Position numbers and translations under genes: made by a program. A stretch of 64,000 nt of DNA from Nitrospira sp. GTDB taxonomy: Bacteria; Nitrospirota; Nitrospiria; Nitrospirales; Nitrospiraceae. Where the stretch lies: NCBI GenBank assembly GCA_022226955.1, contig CP092079.1, positions 2,099,188-2,163,187 on the forward strand, written 5' to 3'. Of the stretch, positions 56,614-64,000 are shown one piece after another (position 1 is the stretch's first letter; the number at the start of each line of letters is the position of its first letter). The notes below the pieces were generated by a model, which was not told the DNA's origin, did not search any database, and saw only the letters and a list, made by a program, of their open reading frames with translations.

Positions 56614-56853
56614 TCAGAGCACAATAACCTTTCCATGAGCAAACACCAATTCCAATAATTCAGCTTCCGTCACGCTGCTCTGAGAAGATACTTCCTTCCT
56701 ATCACTCTTTTGGACAATTTCAGCAAAACTCTTCGAAGAGGAAGGCAACCCTCCTTCAATAAGAAACGCCGATTCAGCATCCAACGGAGCAAAGAGACTC
56801 GATTCAATCCCTTCAAGAGGCTCACGAAGCAGATATAAAGAAGCTGCCATCAT
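56614..56853 (-). CDS. DsrH/TusB-like small protein
   Basis: A 79-residue protein with the DsrH/TusB pattern: SLYLLREPLEG at the start, SAFLIEGGL in the middle, and LLELVFAHGKVIVL at the end. It contains no cysteine, so it cannot relay sulfur itself and may be structural. It is the third gene of a minus-strand trio with two DsrE-fold proteins, 19 bp after the second, and ends at the edge of oriC. Confidence 0.65.
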   Translation of the reverse strand: MMAASLYLLREPLEGIESSLFAPLDAESAFLIEGGLPSSSKSFAEIVQKSDRKEVSSQSSVTEAELLELVFAHGKVIVL

Positions 56854-56872
56854 TATTACTTTCTGATGAAGA

Positions 56873-57214
56873 TCAAAATACGAGCGTCCGATCGACTTCC
56901 GTCAAAAATCGACGAATGTATTCAGAGTTTTGATACTGAACTGCGAATTGTGGCTGGACTAAAGATCGATCGGCATCCGATTGTAAGATAAAAGGAATCT
57001 CAAGATGTTCGATGGAAGGAAGATACTTTTCAAGAATGTCCATATCGATGACATCATCGAGATCTTCAGCCAGCAACCGCGCTGCTTCATTCAATAACAC
57101 AACCGTTGTCTCATGAGTGCCGGCCACCAGCCCAAGTGCAATACGCAAGGCTTCCACCGGACGATGGGTTTTACGGGGATCTTCGCGAATCACCACGGCT
57201 ATTTTCTTCGCCAT
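56873..57214 (-). CDS. DsrE/DsrF-fold protein without cysteine
   Basis: A 113-residue protein with alternating strands and helices of the DsrE/DsrF-like fold (KIAVVIREDPRKTHRPVEAL, ALGLVAGTHETTVVLLNEAA, IEHLEIPFILQ). It has no cysteine, unlike sulfur-relay TusD/DsrE, and therefore is unlikely to carry persulfide. It starts 21 bp after the preceding gene and ends 19 bp before the DsrH-like gene. Function inferred only from fold and neighbours. Confidence 0.68.
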   Translation of the reverse strand: MAKKIAVVIREDPRKTHRPVEALRIALGLVAGTHETTVVLLNEAARLLAEDLDDVIDMDILEKYLPSIEHLEIPFILQSDADRSLVQPQFAVQYQNSEYIRRFLTEVDRTLVF

Positions 57215-57235
57215 CGTCAGTCAGGCACTTTCTCT

Positions 57236-57556
57236 TTATGTAAACGCAAGAAATTGATCGCAGGCGTCGATGATCCCGGATAAGACGACGAGTCCGCATA
57301 ACGAGATCTTTGAGTGGATTCCGTCAGTCGCTACATGATGCTGTTGGCATCCATACGCGCAGGCAAAGAGCTTCACGCCATCTGTTGCCAGTTGCTCATA
57401 CCGAGCGTCGGAAATATTCTTTACCCCTTCGTCGATGAGGTACAAATACACCTCGGTATTGCGCTGCAAAGCCGCTCGTGAAAGACGATACACTGTCTCA
57501 ACGCTTTTATGTGTTGGAGGGACTGAAAGAAGCAGTCCGAGCTTCTTTGAATTCAT
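57236..57556 (-). CDS. DsrE/TusD-like sulfur-relay protein
   Basis: A 106-residue DsrE-fold protein (LGLLLSVPPTHKSVETVYRL, EVYLYLIDEGVKNI, VKLFACAYGCQQHHVA, SLCGLVVLSGIIDACDQFLA). It has cysteines in ACAYGC and LCGLVV, near the position used for persulfide binding in TusD/DsrE. It is the only cysteine-bearing member of this trio. The stretch between it and hisS (57557-57664) is very AT-rich and probably contains its promoter. Confidence 0.75.
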   Translation of the reverse strand: MNSKKLGLLLSVPPTHKSVETVYRLSRAALQRNTEVYLYLIDEGVKNISDARYEQLATDGVKLFACAYGCQQHHVATDGIHSKISLCGLVVLSGIIDACDQFLAFT

Positions 57557-57664
57557 AGGTAATTCACAGGTATTTATATTAAATAATCAATAACTTATAA
57601 TAATTATCAAGAGATGAAAGACTACGAAGTTTTAAAGGGAATGTCAACCGCAAAAACTGCTGAA

Positions 57665-58927
57665 TTAAGAAGCGAGAATGTGAGGAAGGATAGAATCTAC
57701 AAGACGCGAAAGAGAAAGATCCTGTTGATCTTTTGTTTCCATGTTTCTGAGGATCGCCGAGCCTTTATCGAGTTCATCATCCCCGAGAATGAGAGTATAG
57801 CGACAGGCAAACCGATCAGCTTGACGGAGATGGGCTTTTAACGTCGCGGAACGAAAATCCGTCACCGCTCGAATACCGGCCAGGCGGAGGTCTTGAAGGA
57901 TCTTCAAACCTTGCAGCGCGGCCCGTTCACCGAAGGCGGCTATATAGACGGTCTTATTTCCGGCTGGAGGCGGAGTGAGGGATTCCGGAAGCATCATCGA
58001 GATACGTTCAATACCGACAGCAAAGCCGACGGCCGGCGTCTTTGGACCGTCCAGGGTCTCCACCAGCCCATCATAGCGGCCACCGGCGCCCACCGCGTTC
58101 TGCGCACCCAAATTGGTCGTCGTCACTTCAAACGTCGTCAGACAATAGTAATCCAACCCCCGAACCAGCCGATGATTCAGCTGGTAGGGAATACCGATGG
58201 CGCGAAGGCCTTCCAATACATTCTCAAAATAAGTGGCGGCTTCGCCCGACATTGAGCCAGCTAGTGTCGGTGCCGCCTCTGTAGCGGCTCGACAGGCCGG
58301 TACCTTACAATCCAGCACACGTAATGGATTGGTCTCGATCCGTCTTAGGCAATTCGCGCAGAGCTGGCTTTCCTGCTTGCGCAGATAGGCCACCAGCACC
58401 GGTCGATAGGCTTCCCGGTCGCTCGTGTACCCAAGATTGTTGATTTCCAGCGTCAGCGCGGGGAGCTGAAGGTCGGAGAGTAACTGCCATAGCAAGGCAA
58501 TCGTCTCCACATCCGCCCGCGGATCGGCCATGCCGAATGATTCGACGCCGAACTGATGAAATTGCCGCAGGCGACCGGCTTGGGGCCGTTCATGGCGAAA
58601 CATCGGACCCAGATAAAAATATTTTTGCGGGAGCGGATCGGCTGCGCGATTGTGTTCGATGAAGGCCCGGACCGTTCCCGCCGTTCCCTCAGGGCGCAGC
58701 GTCAGCGACGTACCGTCCCGGTCCTGAAACGTGTACATTTCTTTTTCGACAATATCCGTTGAGGCTCCGATACTGCGGGCAAAGAGCGTCGTGAGCTCAA
58801 AGATCGGCAGGCGGATTTCGTGAAATCCGAACGTGGAAGCCCAGAGCCTGGCCTTCTCTTCTATTAGACGCCAGCGCGGAGTCTCCTCGGGAAGGAGATC
58901 TTTCACACCTTTAATACCCTTGATCAT
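57665..58927 (-). CDS. hisS: Histidyl-tRNA synthetase
   Basis: A 420-residue class II synthetase. Motif 1 is around EIRLPIFELTTLFARSIGAS, motif 2 in TLRPEGTAGTVRAFIEHN followed by FRHERPQAGRLRQFHQFGVE, the histidine A loop reads RGLDYYCLTTFEV, and motif 3 reads PAVGFAVGIERISMM. The C-terminal anticodon-binding domain follows (IRAVTDFRSATLKAHLRQAD). All catalytic motifs are present. Located between the dsr-like trio and the ThyX-like gene; divergent from the latter. Confidence 0.97.
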   Translation of the reverse strand: MIKGIKGVKDLLPEETPRWRLIEEKARLWASTFGFHEIRLPIFELTTLFARSIGASTDIVEKEMYTFQDRDGTSLTLRPEGTAGTVRAFIEHNRAADPLPQKYFYLGPMFRHERPQAGRLRQFHQFGVESFGMADPRADVETIALLWQLLSDLQLPALTLEINNLGYTSDREAYRPVLVAYLRKQESQLCANCLRRIETNPLRVLDCKVPACRAATEAAPTLAGSMSGEAATYFENVLEGLRAIGIPYQLNHRLVRGLDYYCLTTFEVTTTNLGAQNAVGAGGRYDGLVETLDGPKTPAVGFAVGIERISMMLPESLTPPPAGNKTVYIAAFGERAALQGLKILQDLRLAGIRAVTDFRSATLKAHLRQADRFACRYTLILGDDELDKGSAILRNMETKDQQDLSLSRLVDSILPHILAS

Positions 58928-59074
58928 CCTCGCTTTTCTCCACGAACAAAACGTCGGGACTATAACGGCGCATTCCGCAGCAAGTCAACGGAGCAACGCT
59001 TGCGCCTCACACAGTCGGGGGGTATAGTTCCACCCTTGTGCGCAAGTCTGTGGCACCATAATGTCCGAGGGTCG

Positions 59075-60562
59075 ATGAGTCAGGATCAATCCAGCCGGCG
59101 CGTGATCGCCGTGGCGCCCATGCCACCGGAGAAATCCGCCTATGCCCTCGCGCGGTACAGCCGCTCGCCGGATTCCATCGAGAGCAGCATTCGCTGGGTG
59201 CATGGCCATTCCTCAGAAAAATTCTGGGACCAATTCTATTTCGACTACGGCCATGCGTCGATTGCCGACCTGGGCCACGTCATCGTCTGTTTCGAAAATA
59301 TATCCGAACTTGCCGCGATTCGCCTCGAAGACGAACCCCTATGGGATGGGCAGGCGAAATCGAGCCGCTATCAAAACTTTGCATCCGGCAGCTGGTATAT
59401 CCCGGATTCGTTGCGCGGATCCGAGACCGAAGGCACCTACGAAGGCATCTTGCGAAGCCTGTCCGAGGTCTATCGCCTCCTGCATCCGCAGCTCACTCAA
59501 TTTCTCGCAGAGCGAGACCCGCGCCCTGAATCGATGAAGCCGGCGGACTACCAGCGCACCATCGCCGCGCGGGCATTCGACGTCACGCGCTATCTCCTGC
59601 CGCTGGCCGCGAAGACCAATGTCGGGCAGGTCGTCAGCATCAGGACATTGGAAAAACAAATTACGCGCCTGCTCTCATCCCAGTTGCCGGAGTTGCGTCT
59701 GATCGCCGACGATCTCAAAGATGCCTGCCAGCGCGCCCCCATGAACATCTGGGGCGAATTGAGTGGCCAGGCGGCGGGGATGATGGAACCGCTGGCTCCG
59801 ACCCTCGCGCGCCATGCCAAACCGAACGACTATCAAGCCTCCGTGTATCAAGAGCTGGGCCGATACGCGAAAGAAGCCCTCAAGGGCACCGGCTTGGATC
59901 AGCCTTCGACCTGGGGCGATCAGGAGCCCGTCGAGTTGATCGAGGGGCATGACCCCATCGATGAAATCGTCACGACCTTGCTCTATCGCGTCACGCACGC
60001 GCCCTATCGGAAGATCCTCGCCGTCGTCCGCGACTGGACCGAGAAGCAGAAGCAGGACGCGATCGATGTGAGCATGAATTCTCGGGGGCCCTACGACGAA
60101 CTCATCAAGGAGTTCCGCAGCGGGTACGCTTTCACGTTCGACATCCTCATGGATATCGGCGGCTGGCGCGACATGCACCGGCATCGGCGCTGCCAGCAGA
60201 TTCAGCAAAACTTCACGACGATCCACGGCTACGACGTGCCGCCGCCGCTTGTGCAGGCGGGATTGGACTCGGAATACCGGCAGGCCATGGATGCCGTGCG
60301 CACCGACATCGAGCAGTTAAAAAAGACCAGCGCAGAAGGCTCGCTCTACGCCATTCCCTTCGGCTTCAAAGTCCGCTGCCTCTTCAAGATGGATTATGCC
60401 GAAGCGGAATACATCGCCAAGCTCAGGTCCGGCGTGAAAGGCCATTGGTCCTACCGCACCATCGCCTGGCTGATGAAACAGAAACTGGCGGCGCGGTATC
60501 CTGTGCTTGGAAATCGTATCCAGGCCACCTCGCCCGACATCGACGACACCTTGACGAGATAA
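59075..60562 (+). CDS. Double-domain ThyX-like (FAD-dependent thymidylate synthase superfamily) protein
   Basis: About 495 residues, roughly twice the usual ThyX length, with two ThyX-like halves. The first (residues about 10-230) carries HGHSSEKFWDQFYFDYGHAS and KSSRYQNF; the second (about 290-490) carries DMHRHRRCQQIQQNF. The catalytic ThyX motif RHRx7S is not reproduced exactly: the second half has RHRRCQQIQQ without the Ser, and the first has SSRYQ. Classical thymidylate synthase activity is therefore uncertain. The start at 59075 (MSQDQSSRR) follows GAGGGTC; a longer reading is possible. Divergent from hisS. Confidence 0.82.
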   Translation: MSQDQSSRRVIAVAPMPPEKSAYALARYSRSPDSIESSIRWVHGHSSEKFWDQFYFDYGHASIADLGHVIVCFENISELAAIRLEDEPLWDGQAKSSRYQNFASGSWYIPDSLRGSETEGTYEGILRSLSEVYRLLHPQLTQFLAERDPRPESMKPADYQRTIAARAFDVTRYLLPLAAKTNVGQVVSIRTLEKQITRLLSSQLPELRLIADDLKDACQRAPMNIWGELSGQAAGMMEPLAPTLARHAKPNDYQASVYQELGRYAKEALKGTGLDQPSTWGDQEPVELIEGHDPIDEIVTTLLYRVTHAPYRKILAVVRDWTEKQKQDAIDVSMNSRGPYDELIKEFRSGYAFTFDILMDIGGWRDMHRHRRCQQIQQNFTTIHGYDVPPPLVQAGLDSEYRQAMDAVRTDIEQLKKTSAEGSLYAIPFGFKVRCLFKMDYAEAEYIAKLRSGVKGHWSYRTIAWLMKQKLAARYPVLGNRIQATSPDIDDTLTR

Positions 60563-60575
60563 ATCGTATTAGCCT

Positions 60576-61613
60576 ATGTCCGACCACCAACGAACTTGTG
60601 AAACCGCGCTCCTTGCCGGGCAATGGGACGCCGCTGAATCGGCTGCTCGCGCCTGGGCCCGCCATCTTCCCGAGGGAAAAGAAAAAGACCCGCGCCCCCA
60701 TTTTGCCTTGAATGCCGTGCATCTCGTGCGTGGGCAGTTCGCCGACGCTTGGCAGACGCATCAGCGTTGTCTTCAAGAACCCGACGACATCGCCGAGGTC
60801 AAGCAGTGGGTGGAAGGGTTCGTCGGCCAGCAGCAGGAGAATGCCCACGCCCACCTGATCATGGGATTGTTCCTTGCCCAGTCCGGCGAGTCGGAGCAAT
60901 CCATGAAGTCGTACAAAGAAGCGGCGAAACTCGCGCCCGAATCGGCCTACCCGCATTACTTTCTCGCGCAGATCCACGAACGGGCGAATCACCTCGAAAT
61001 GGCGATCAAAGAATACCGCGAAGCCGTGCGCCTCGCGCCCGAGTATGCCCCGGCCCGCACCAATCTCGGCGTGGCCTATCAGGAGCAAGGCCGCCTGGAG
61101 ATGGCCATTCCGCAATATCGCGAAGTCATCAAGCTCAGCCCAGACGATCACATTGGCCACGCCAATCTCGCCTGCGCGCTGGCGGAGCAAGGCAAGATGG
61201 AGCCGGCGGTGCAATCGTACAAAACGGCGCTGAAGCTCAACCCGAACGATGCCGAAGTCCATTTCGCGCTGGGCGGATTGTACGAAACGAGGGGACGGCT
61301 GGATCTGGCGGAGAAGGTCTATCGGGACGCGCTGAGCGCCAACGCCGAATTCGGCGCCGCCTATTCCGCGCTGGGCTGGTTGTCGCTTCGCAAGCAGCGC
61401 ATGCAGGACGCGCAGGAACTTTTCAGCCGGGCATTGAAGTGCAACGAAGAAGATCCCCGCGCCTACCACGGCATTGCCGAACTCTACGCCATCCGCGGCA
61501 AGCGCCAGAGCGCGATGGAGAACTACTCCAAAGCGGTCAAGTACTACCGTGACCCCGAAATGCGCAACGCACTCATGAATCAGCTCTTCCAAGAAGGCCA
61601 GGTGCCGGATTAG
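60576..61613 (+). CDS. Tetratricopeptide-repeat protein
   Basis: A 345-residue soluble repeat protein. At least six to seven TPR units of 34 residues run from about residue 90 to 330, for example AHAHLIMGLFLAQSGESEQS, PHYFLAQIHERANHLEMAIK, ARTNLGVAYQEQGRLEMAIP, GHANLACALAEQGKMEPAVQ and AYSALGWLSLRKQRMQDAQE. It has no signal peptide or catalytic domain, so it is a cytosolic scaffold or assembly factor. It begins 13 bp after the ThyX-like gene and is very likely cotranscribed with it. Confidence 0.88.
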   Translation: MSDHQRTCETALLAGQWDAAESAARAWARHLPEGKEKDPRPHFALNAVHLVRGQFADAWQTHQRCLQEPDDIAEVKQWVEGFVGQQQENAHAHLIMGLFLAQSGESEQSMKSYKEAAKLAPESAYPHYFLAQIHERANHLEMAIKEYREAVRLAPEYAPARTNLGVAYQEQGRLEMAIPQYREVIKLSPDDHIGHANLACALAEQGKMEPAVQSYKTALKLNPNDAEVHFALGGLYETRGRLDLAEKVYRDALSANAEFGAAYSALGWLSLRKQRMQDAQELFSRALKCNEEDPRAYHGIAELYAIRGKRQSAMENYSKAVKYYRDPEMRNALMNQLFQEGQVPD

Positions 61614-61642
61614 CGGGATGCTGAAAAATTCCGAAAGCAGTG

Positions 61643-63760
61643 TTAATCGTCAAGAGCATCGCTGCTGTCTGGATTCTTCCCCGCTTTGATCATTTCGTAC
61701 TCTATTAAAAACTGCACGACGGCTTCTTGTGCGAATGAGGAAACTTTTCCTGCTGCTTGTAATGAAACCAAGCGCAGTGCAGAGGCAGAGGTATCGATGT
61801 ACTCCTCCAGCCATTTTGGATTCAGGCGAGGTTGAAGGCGAACAGCCGAATCGCCCATTGTCTGTAATCTGGTATATGAGCAGAACCTTGTGAGGAATGT
61901 GAGCAAACCCTCGTCGGAAGTGGTCACCTCTTCACACCATCTTCGTACCTCGGCTGGTTCAGCCCAGACGCTCCAAGCTGTGAGTAATGACGCAAGTTGT
62001 TTATGTGTCAATAAATGACCACTTCCTACTCGGGTCCGGAGATTATTTAGCCAAGCCGCTTTAAGTTCATCGAGTGCGCTGCCCTCAATCAGCGCTTGGG
62101 TTTCTCCCGCCTCTTCTTTGTTGAAGTAATCCAAAAGTTTAACAAGCAGGTAACGCTGTACTCCAATCCCACGGCCTTCGGCTATTGACGCTTTTAGAAG
62201 CGGTAGCCGCTGGAGTTTCTCGATTCGTTTGAGTAAGTGATATACAACCCTCGTCACGCGTGACTCATTACCAAAATCGAAGAAGCCTTGCTCATCACTC
62301 GCTAGCACGAGATCATCTCCAATATTCAGAAGTACACTGATAAATACGGGGACATGCTTCACGGGGATGTCAGATTCAACGTGGTCCATTATTCGTTCCA
62401 GCAATGCACGGGCCTTCGAGAGTCCATCTGGACGCTTTTCTAGTGTGGCCGCAATCAGCGCTTGCCCTAACGCCGCTGGTGTATCTGCCAGACTCAGAAG
62501 AGTACGTAAATCGCTCCGACGAACGGCACCAGGAGGAACCGTCAGCCGAAAATAAAGTGGGAATAAATCAGGATGACAGACCTGTAGATTTCTACGCCAC
62601 TGCGCCAGCGAATCAGGACCATAACTTGTTCCATCGATCTTTGGGAAAAGACGTTCCATCATTGCTTGTATGCTGACACGCAACTCTTCTGGTAGTTCAC
62701 TTGCCCATTTCTCATGAAAAGTTTTTGGGGTCTCATGGTTTTGGCCGGCAAACATCTCTTGATTTGTGCGAATCACGGCGTAAAGGTCTGGAAGAAAGAC
62801 GCGCAGGGCCTCCAATGCAATGAAATCAACAGGATTTACCTCGCCACGTATCGTCTGATAGGTGACCGATAGTGTATTTGTAAACCTCACGACATCACGC
62901 GGCAGTTTGATTAACGCGTCGATGCCGTCATGAAAAACATTTATCCAGTATGACTGGTCAAAGAGACCTTCTGGCGTCTCTCCAAGTATCTTATCCAATC
63001 GTTTGAAAAGAGCTGCGTGCAATGCCGTCTGGTCGATCGGAGGTAATTCGAAAGGCACCTGAATTATTTTTTCCAGATACCGATCACCGGGTAGTCCAAC
63101 TTGTTGTTCGATGGCATAAGTTGCCACTTCACGATCGAAAGCCAGAAGATATACGACATTAGGAAAGTCACCCAGAGCCTTGATAACCGTAAAAAGTTGT
63201 CTTGTCTCTTCCGGAGTTAGACGGTCAATATCGTCGATGAGAATCAGGATCCGTTTGTCAGCATCTAGTAGAATCTTACTAATCTCGGCCTTAAGTGCTG
63301 GCACGTCTTTAGGTTTTTGTCTCCCGATTATGCCGAGGAGCTTCCCAAGCTTGCTGCCCAGGCCGCCAGTCATGCCCGTTAGGTCAATTAAGCCTCCTAC
63401 TCCCTCAGCAAATTCGCCGAGAAGATTGCTTAGACGTTTGAATTTTTCATTTGTGTTTGGGAGTACAGCTTGTAGCTGGCCAAGAAATGCCCTGGCGAGA
63501 TTGTCCTGTCCTGAAAACCACCAAGGATTGAACGAGATGATAACAGGCCTATCGTTTTTCTCTAACAGTTCTAGGTAATAGCGCACATAGCTCAAAACTG
63601 TCGATTTTCCTGATCCCCACGGTCCATAAAGGGCAAGTACTAGACCATCACTGCTCTGATAATTCCTGATGCTGTTGGCAAGACTTGCAGCGAAGGGCGC
63701 ATGTCCGAATAGATCCTCCTTCGGATCTATACTCGGACGGTCTGCAGAAAGGGCTGTCAT
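61643..63760 (-). CDS. KAP-family P-loop NTPase
   Basis: About 705 residues. Walker A is in LYGPWGSGKSTVLSYV, the family motif VIISFNPWWFSGQDNLARAF follows, and Walker B is LILIDDIDRLTPEETRQLF. FPNVVYLLAFDREVATYAIE is also typical of the KAP fold. The long C-terminal region (residues 330-705) is helical and not assignable. KAP NTPases include PifA of F plasmid, which excludes phage T7, and QatA of the Qat defence system. Visible base composition is more AT-rich than the surrounding genes, suggesting transfer. Start at ATG 63760; TTG 63769 and GTG 63766 are alternatives. Convergent with the TPR gene. Confidence 0.85.
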   Translation of the reverse strand: MTALSADRPSIDPKEDLFGHAPFAASLANSIRNYQSSDGLVLALYGPWGSGKSTVLSYVRYYLELLEKNDRPVIISFNPWWFSGQDNLARAFLGQLQAVLPNTNEKFKRLSNLLGEFAEGVGGLIDLTGMTGGLGSKLGKLLGIIGRQKPKDVPALKAEISKILLDADKRILILIDDIDRLTPEETRQLFTVIKALGDFPNVVYLLAFDREVATYAIEQQVGLPGDRYLEKIIQVPFELPPIDQTALHAALFKRLDKILGETPEGLFDQSYWINVFHDGIDALIKLPRDVVRFTNTLSVTYQTIRGEVNPVDFIALEALRVFLPDLYAVIRTNQEMFAGQNHETPKTFHEKWASELPEELRVSIQAMMERLFPKIDGTSYGPDSLAQWRRNLQVCHPDLFPLYFRLTVPPGAVRRSDLRTLLSLADTPAALGQALIAATLEKRPDGLSKARALLERIMDHVESDIPVKHVPVFISVLLNIGDDLVLASDEQGFFDFGNESRVTRVVYHLLKRIEKLQRLPLLKASIAEGRGIGVQRYLLVKLLDYFNKEEAGETQALIEGSALDELKAAWLNNLRTRVGSGHLLTHKQLASLLTAWSVWAEPAEVRRWCEEVTTSDEGLLTFLTRFCSYTRLQTMGDSAVRLQPRLNPKWLEEYIDTSASALRLVSLQAAGKVSSFAQEAVVQFLIEYEMIKAGKNPDSSDALDD

Positions 63761-63769
63761 AGACACCAA

Positions 63770-64000
63770 CCTATCTTTGATTTCGTATCTTCTTACTTCG
63801 CGTCAGCGCTGAGTAATCGCAAAGGATATCGTGAAGACAGCACGCCGCGAAGCGCCTGTATTCAGGCCAAACATAACAGACTCAGAGGCGACTGAACATG
63901 GAGCGTACGTTACTAGCGTACTGGCGGTTTCAAGCAAGATATGAAATCTTTGCATCTGACTGCGGCAGTCCAAGTAAGCGCATGAAGGTTTCGACGTCGG
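63770..64000. other. Window end, no gene seen
   Basis: About 230 bp upstream of the KAP NTPase gene with no convincing ORF. GTACG and CGTAC at about 63904-63920 form a short inverted repeat. The KAP promoter should lie here, but I cannot assign it. Confidence 0.35.

Noticed and set aside
57614-57841. Plus-strand 75-codon frame
   Set aside because: Mostly antisense to the hisS 3' end; no conserved features and no good leader.

Overview
The window looks like a chromosomal segment of a Gram-negative, moderately GC-rich bacterium. LpxC, an LpxL/HtrB-like acyltransferase, an RND tripartite pump and a NodT lipoprotein all imply an outer membrane with lipid A. The overall protein character, the dnaA-dnaN-gyrB-gyrA order with dsrE-type genes beside the origin, and the abundance of radical SAM, FGE-like, TPR and CDGSH proteins suggest a Nitrospira-like member of the Nitrospirota. 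That assignment is inference from familiarity; no 16S rRNA gene is present to confirm it.

Layout. 1-2.5 kb: two related but diverged IS3-family insertion sequences in the same orientation, followed by about 1 kb of gene-free, partly AT-rich DNA. 3.6-11 kb: lpxC, a HARE-HTH protein with a lysine-only microORF behind it, an inositol-phosphatase-family enzyme, a small hypothetical, an AhpD-like protein, a B12-binding radical SAM enzyme of the RiPP C-methyltransferase type, a pterin dehydratase and an APC permease. 11.5-19.7 kb: PPK2, an exported FGE-like protein, a nitrobindin-like protein, a GNAT with an internal deletion, an SDR/AraC pair and two further NAD(P)-binding proteins. 19.8-21.9 kb: tmRNA (ssrA) and a three-domain wHTH-ATPase-STAS-like regulator with repeated upstream sites. 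22-33.9 kb: a transporter, a ferredoxin-MBL fusion, an alkA remnant, and a series RidA/SDR/nitroreductase/NodT/RND/adaptor preceded by STAS and DedA-rhodanese genes. 34-40.7 kb: copZ-copA, a triple-GAF sigma-54 activator and a lipid A-type acyltransferase. 40.7-46.9 kb: eleven closely packed minus-strand redox and detoxification genes behind one promoter whose spacer is an 18-bp perfect palindrome. 47-58.9 kb: smpB, a DciA-like gene, gyrA, gyrB, dnaN, dnaA, the probable oriC, a dsrE-type trio and hisS. 59-64 kb: a double-domain ThyX-like protein, a TPR protein and a lower-GC KAP-family NTPase.

How it works together. The replication block contains initiator, sliding clamp, gyrase, a probable DciA helicase loader, and an origin with DnaA boxes and a candidate DnaA-trio. 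Both trans-translation components, ssrA and smpB, lie in the window but about 27 kb apart. The 40.7-46.9 kb operon (DoxX, NmrA, pirin, DsbA-like, two VOC proteins, SDR, cytochrome c, CDGSH and others) reads as a derepressible response to an electrophile or redox stress, although its repressor is not encoded here. The efflux/nitroreductase/RidA/SDR series looks like a second detoxification block. The least described elements are the HARE-HTH plus poly-lysine microORF pair, the orphan radical SAM maturase, the wHTH-ATPase-STAS fusion with tandem ATTGACAAT sites, and the stand-alone KAP NTPase.
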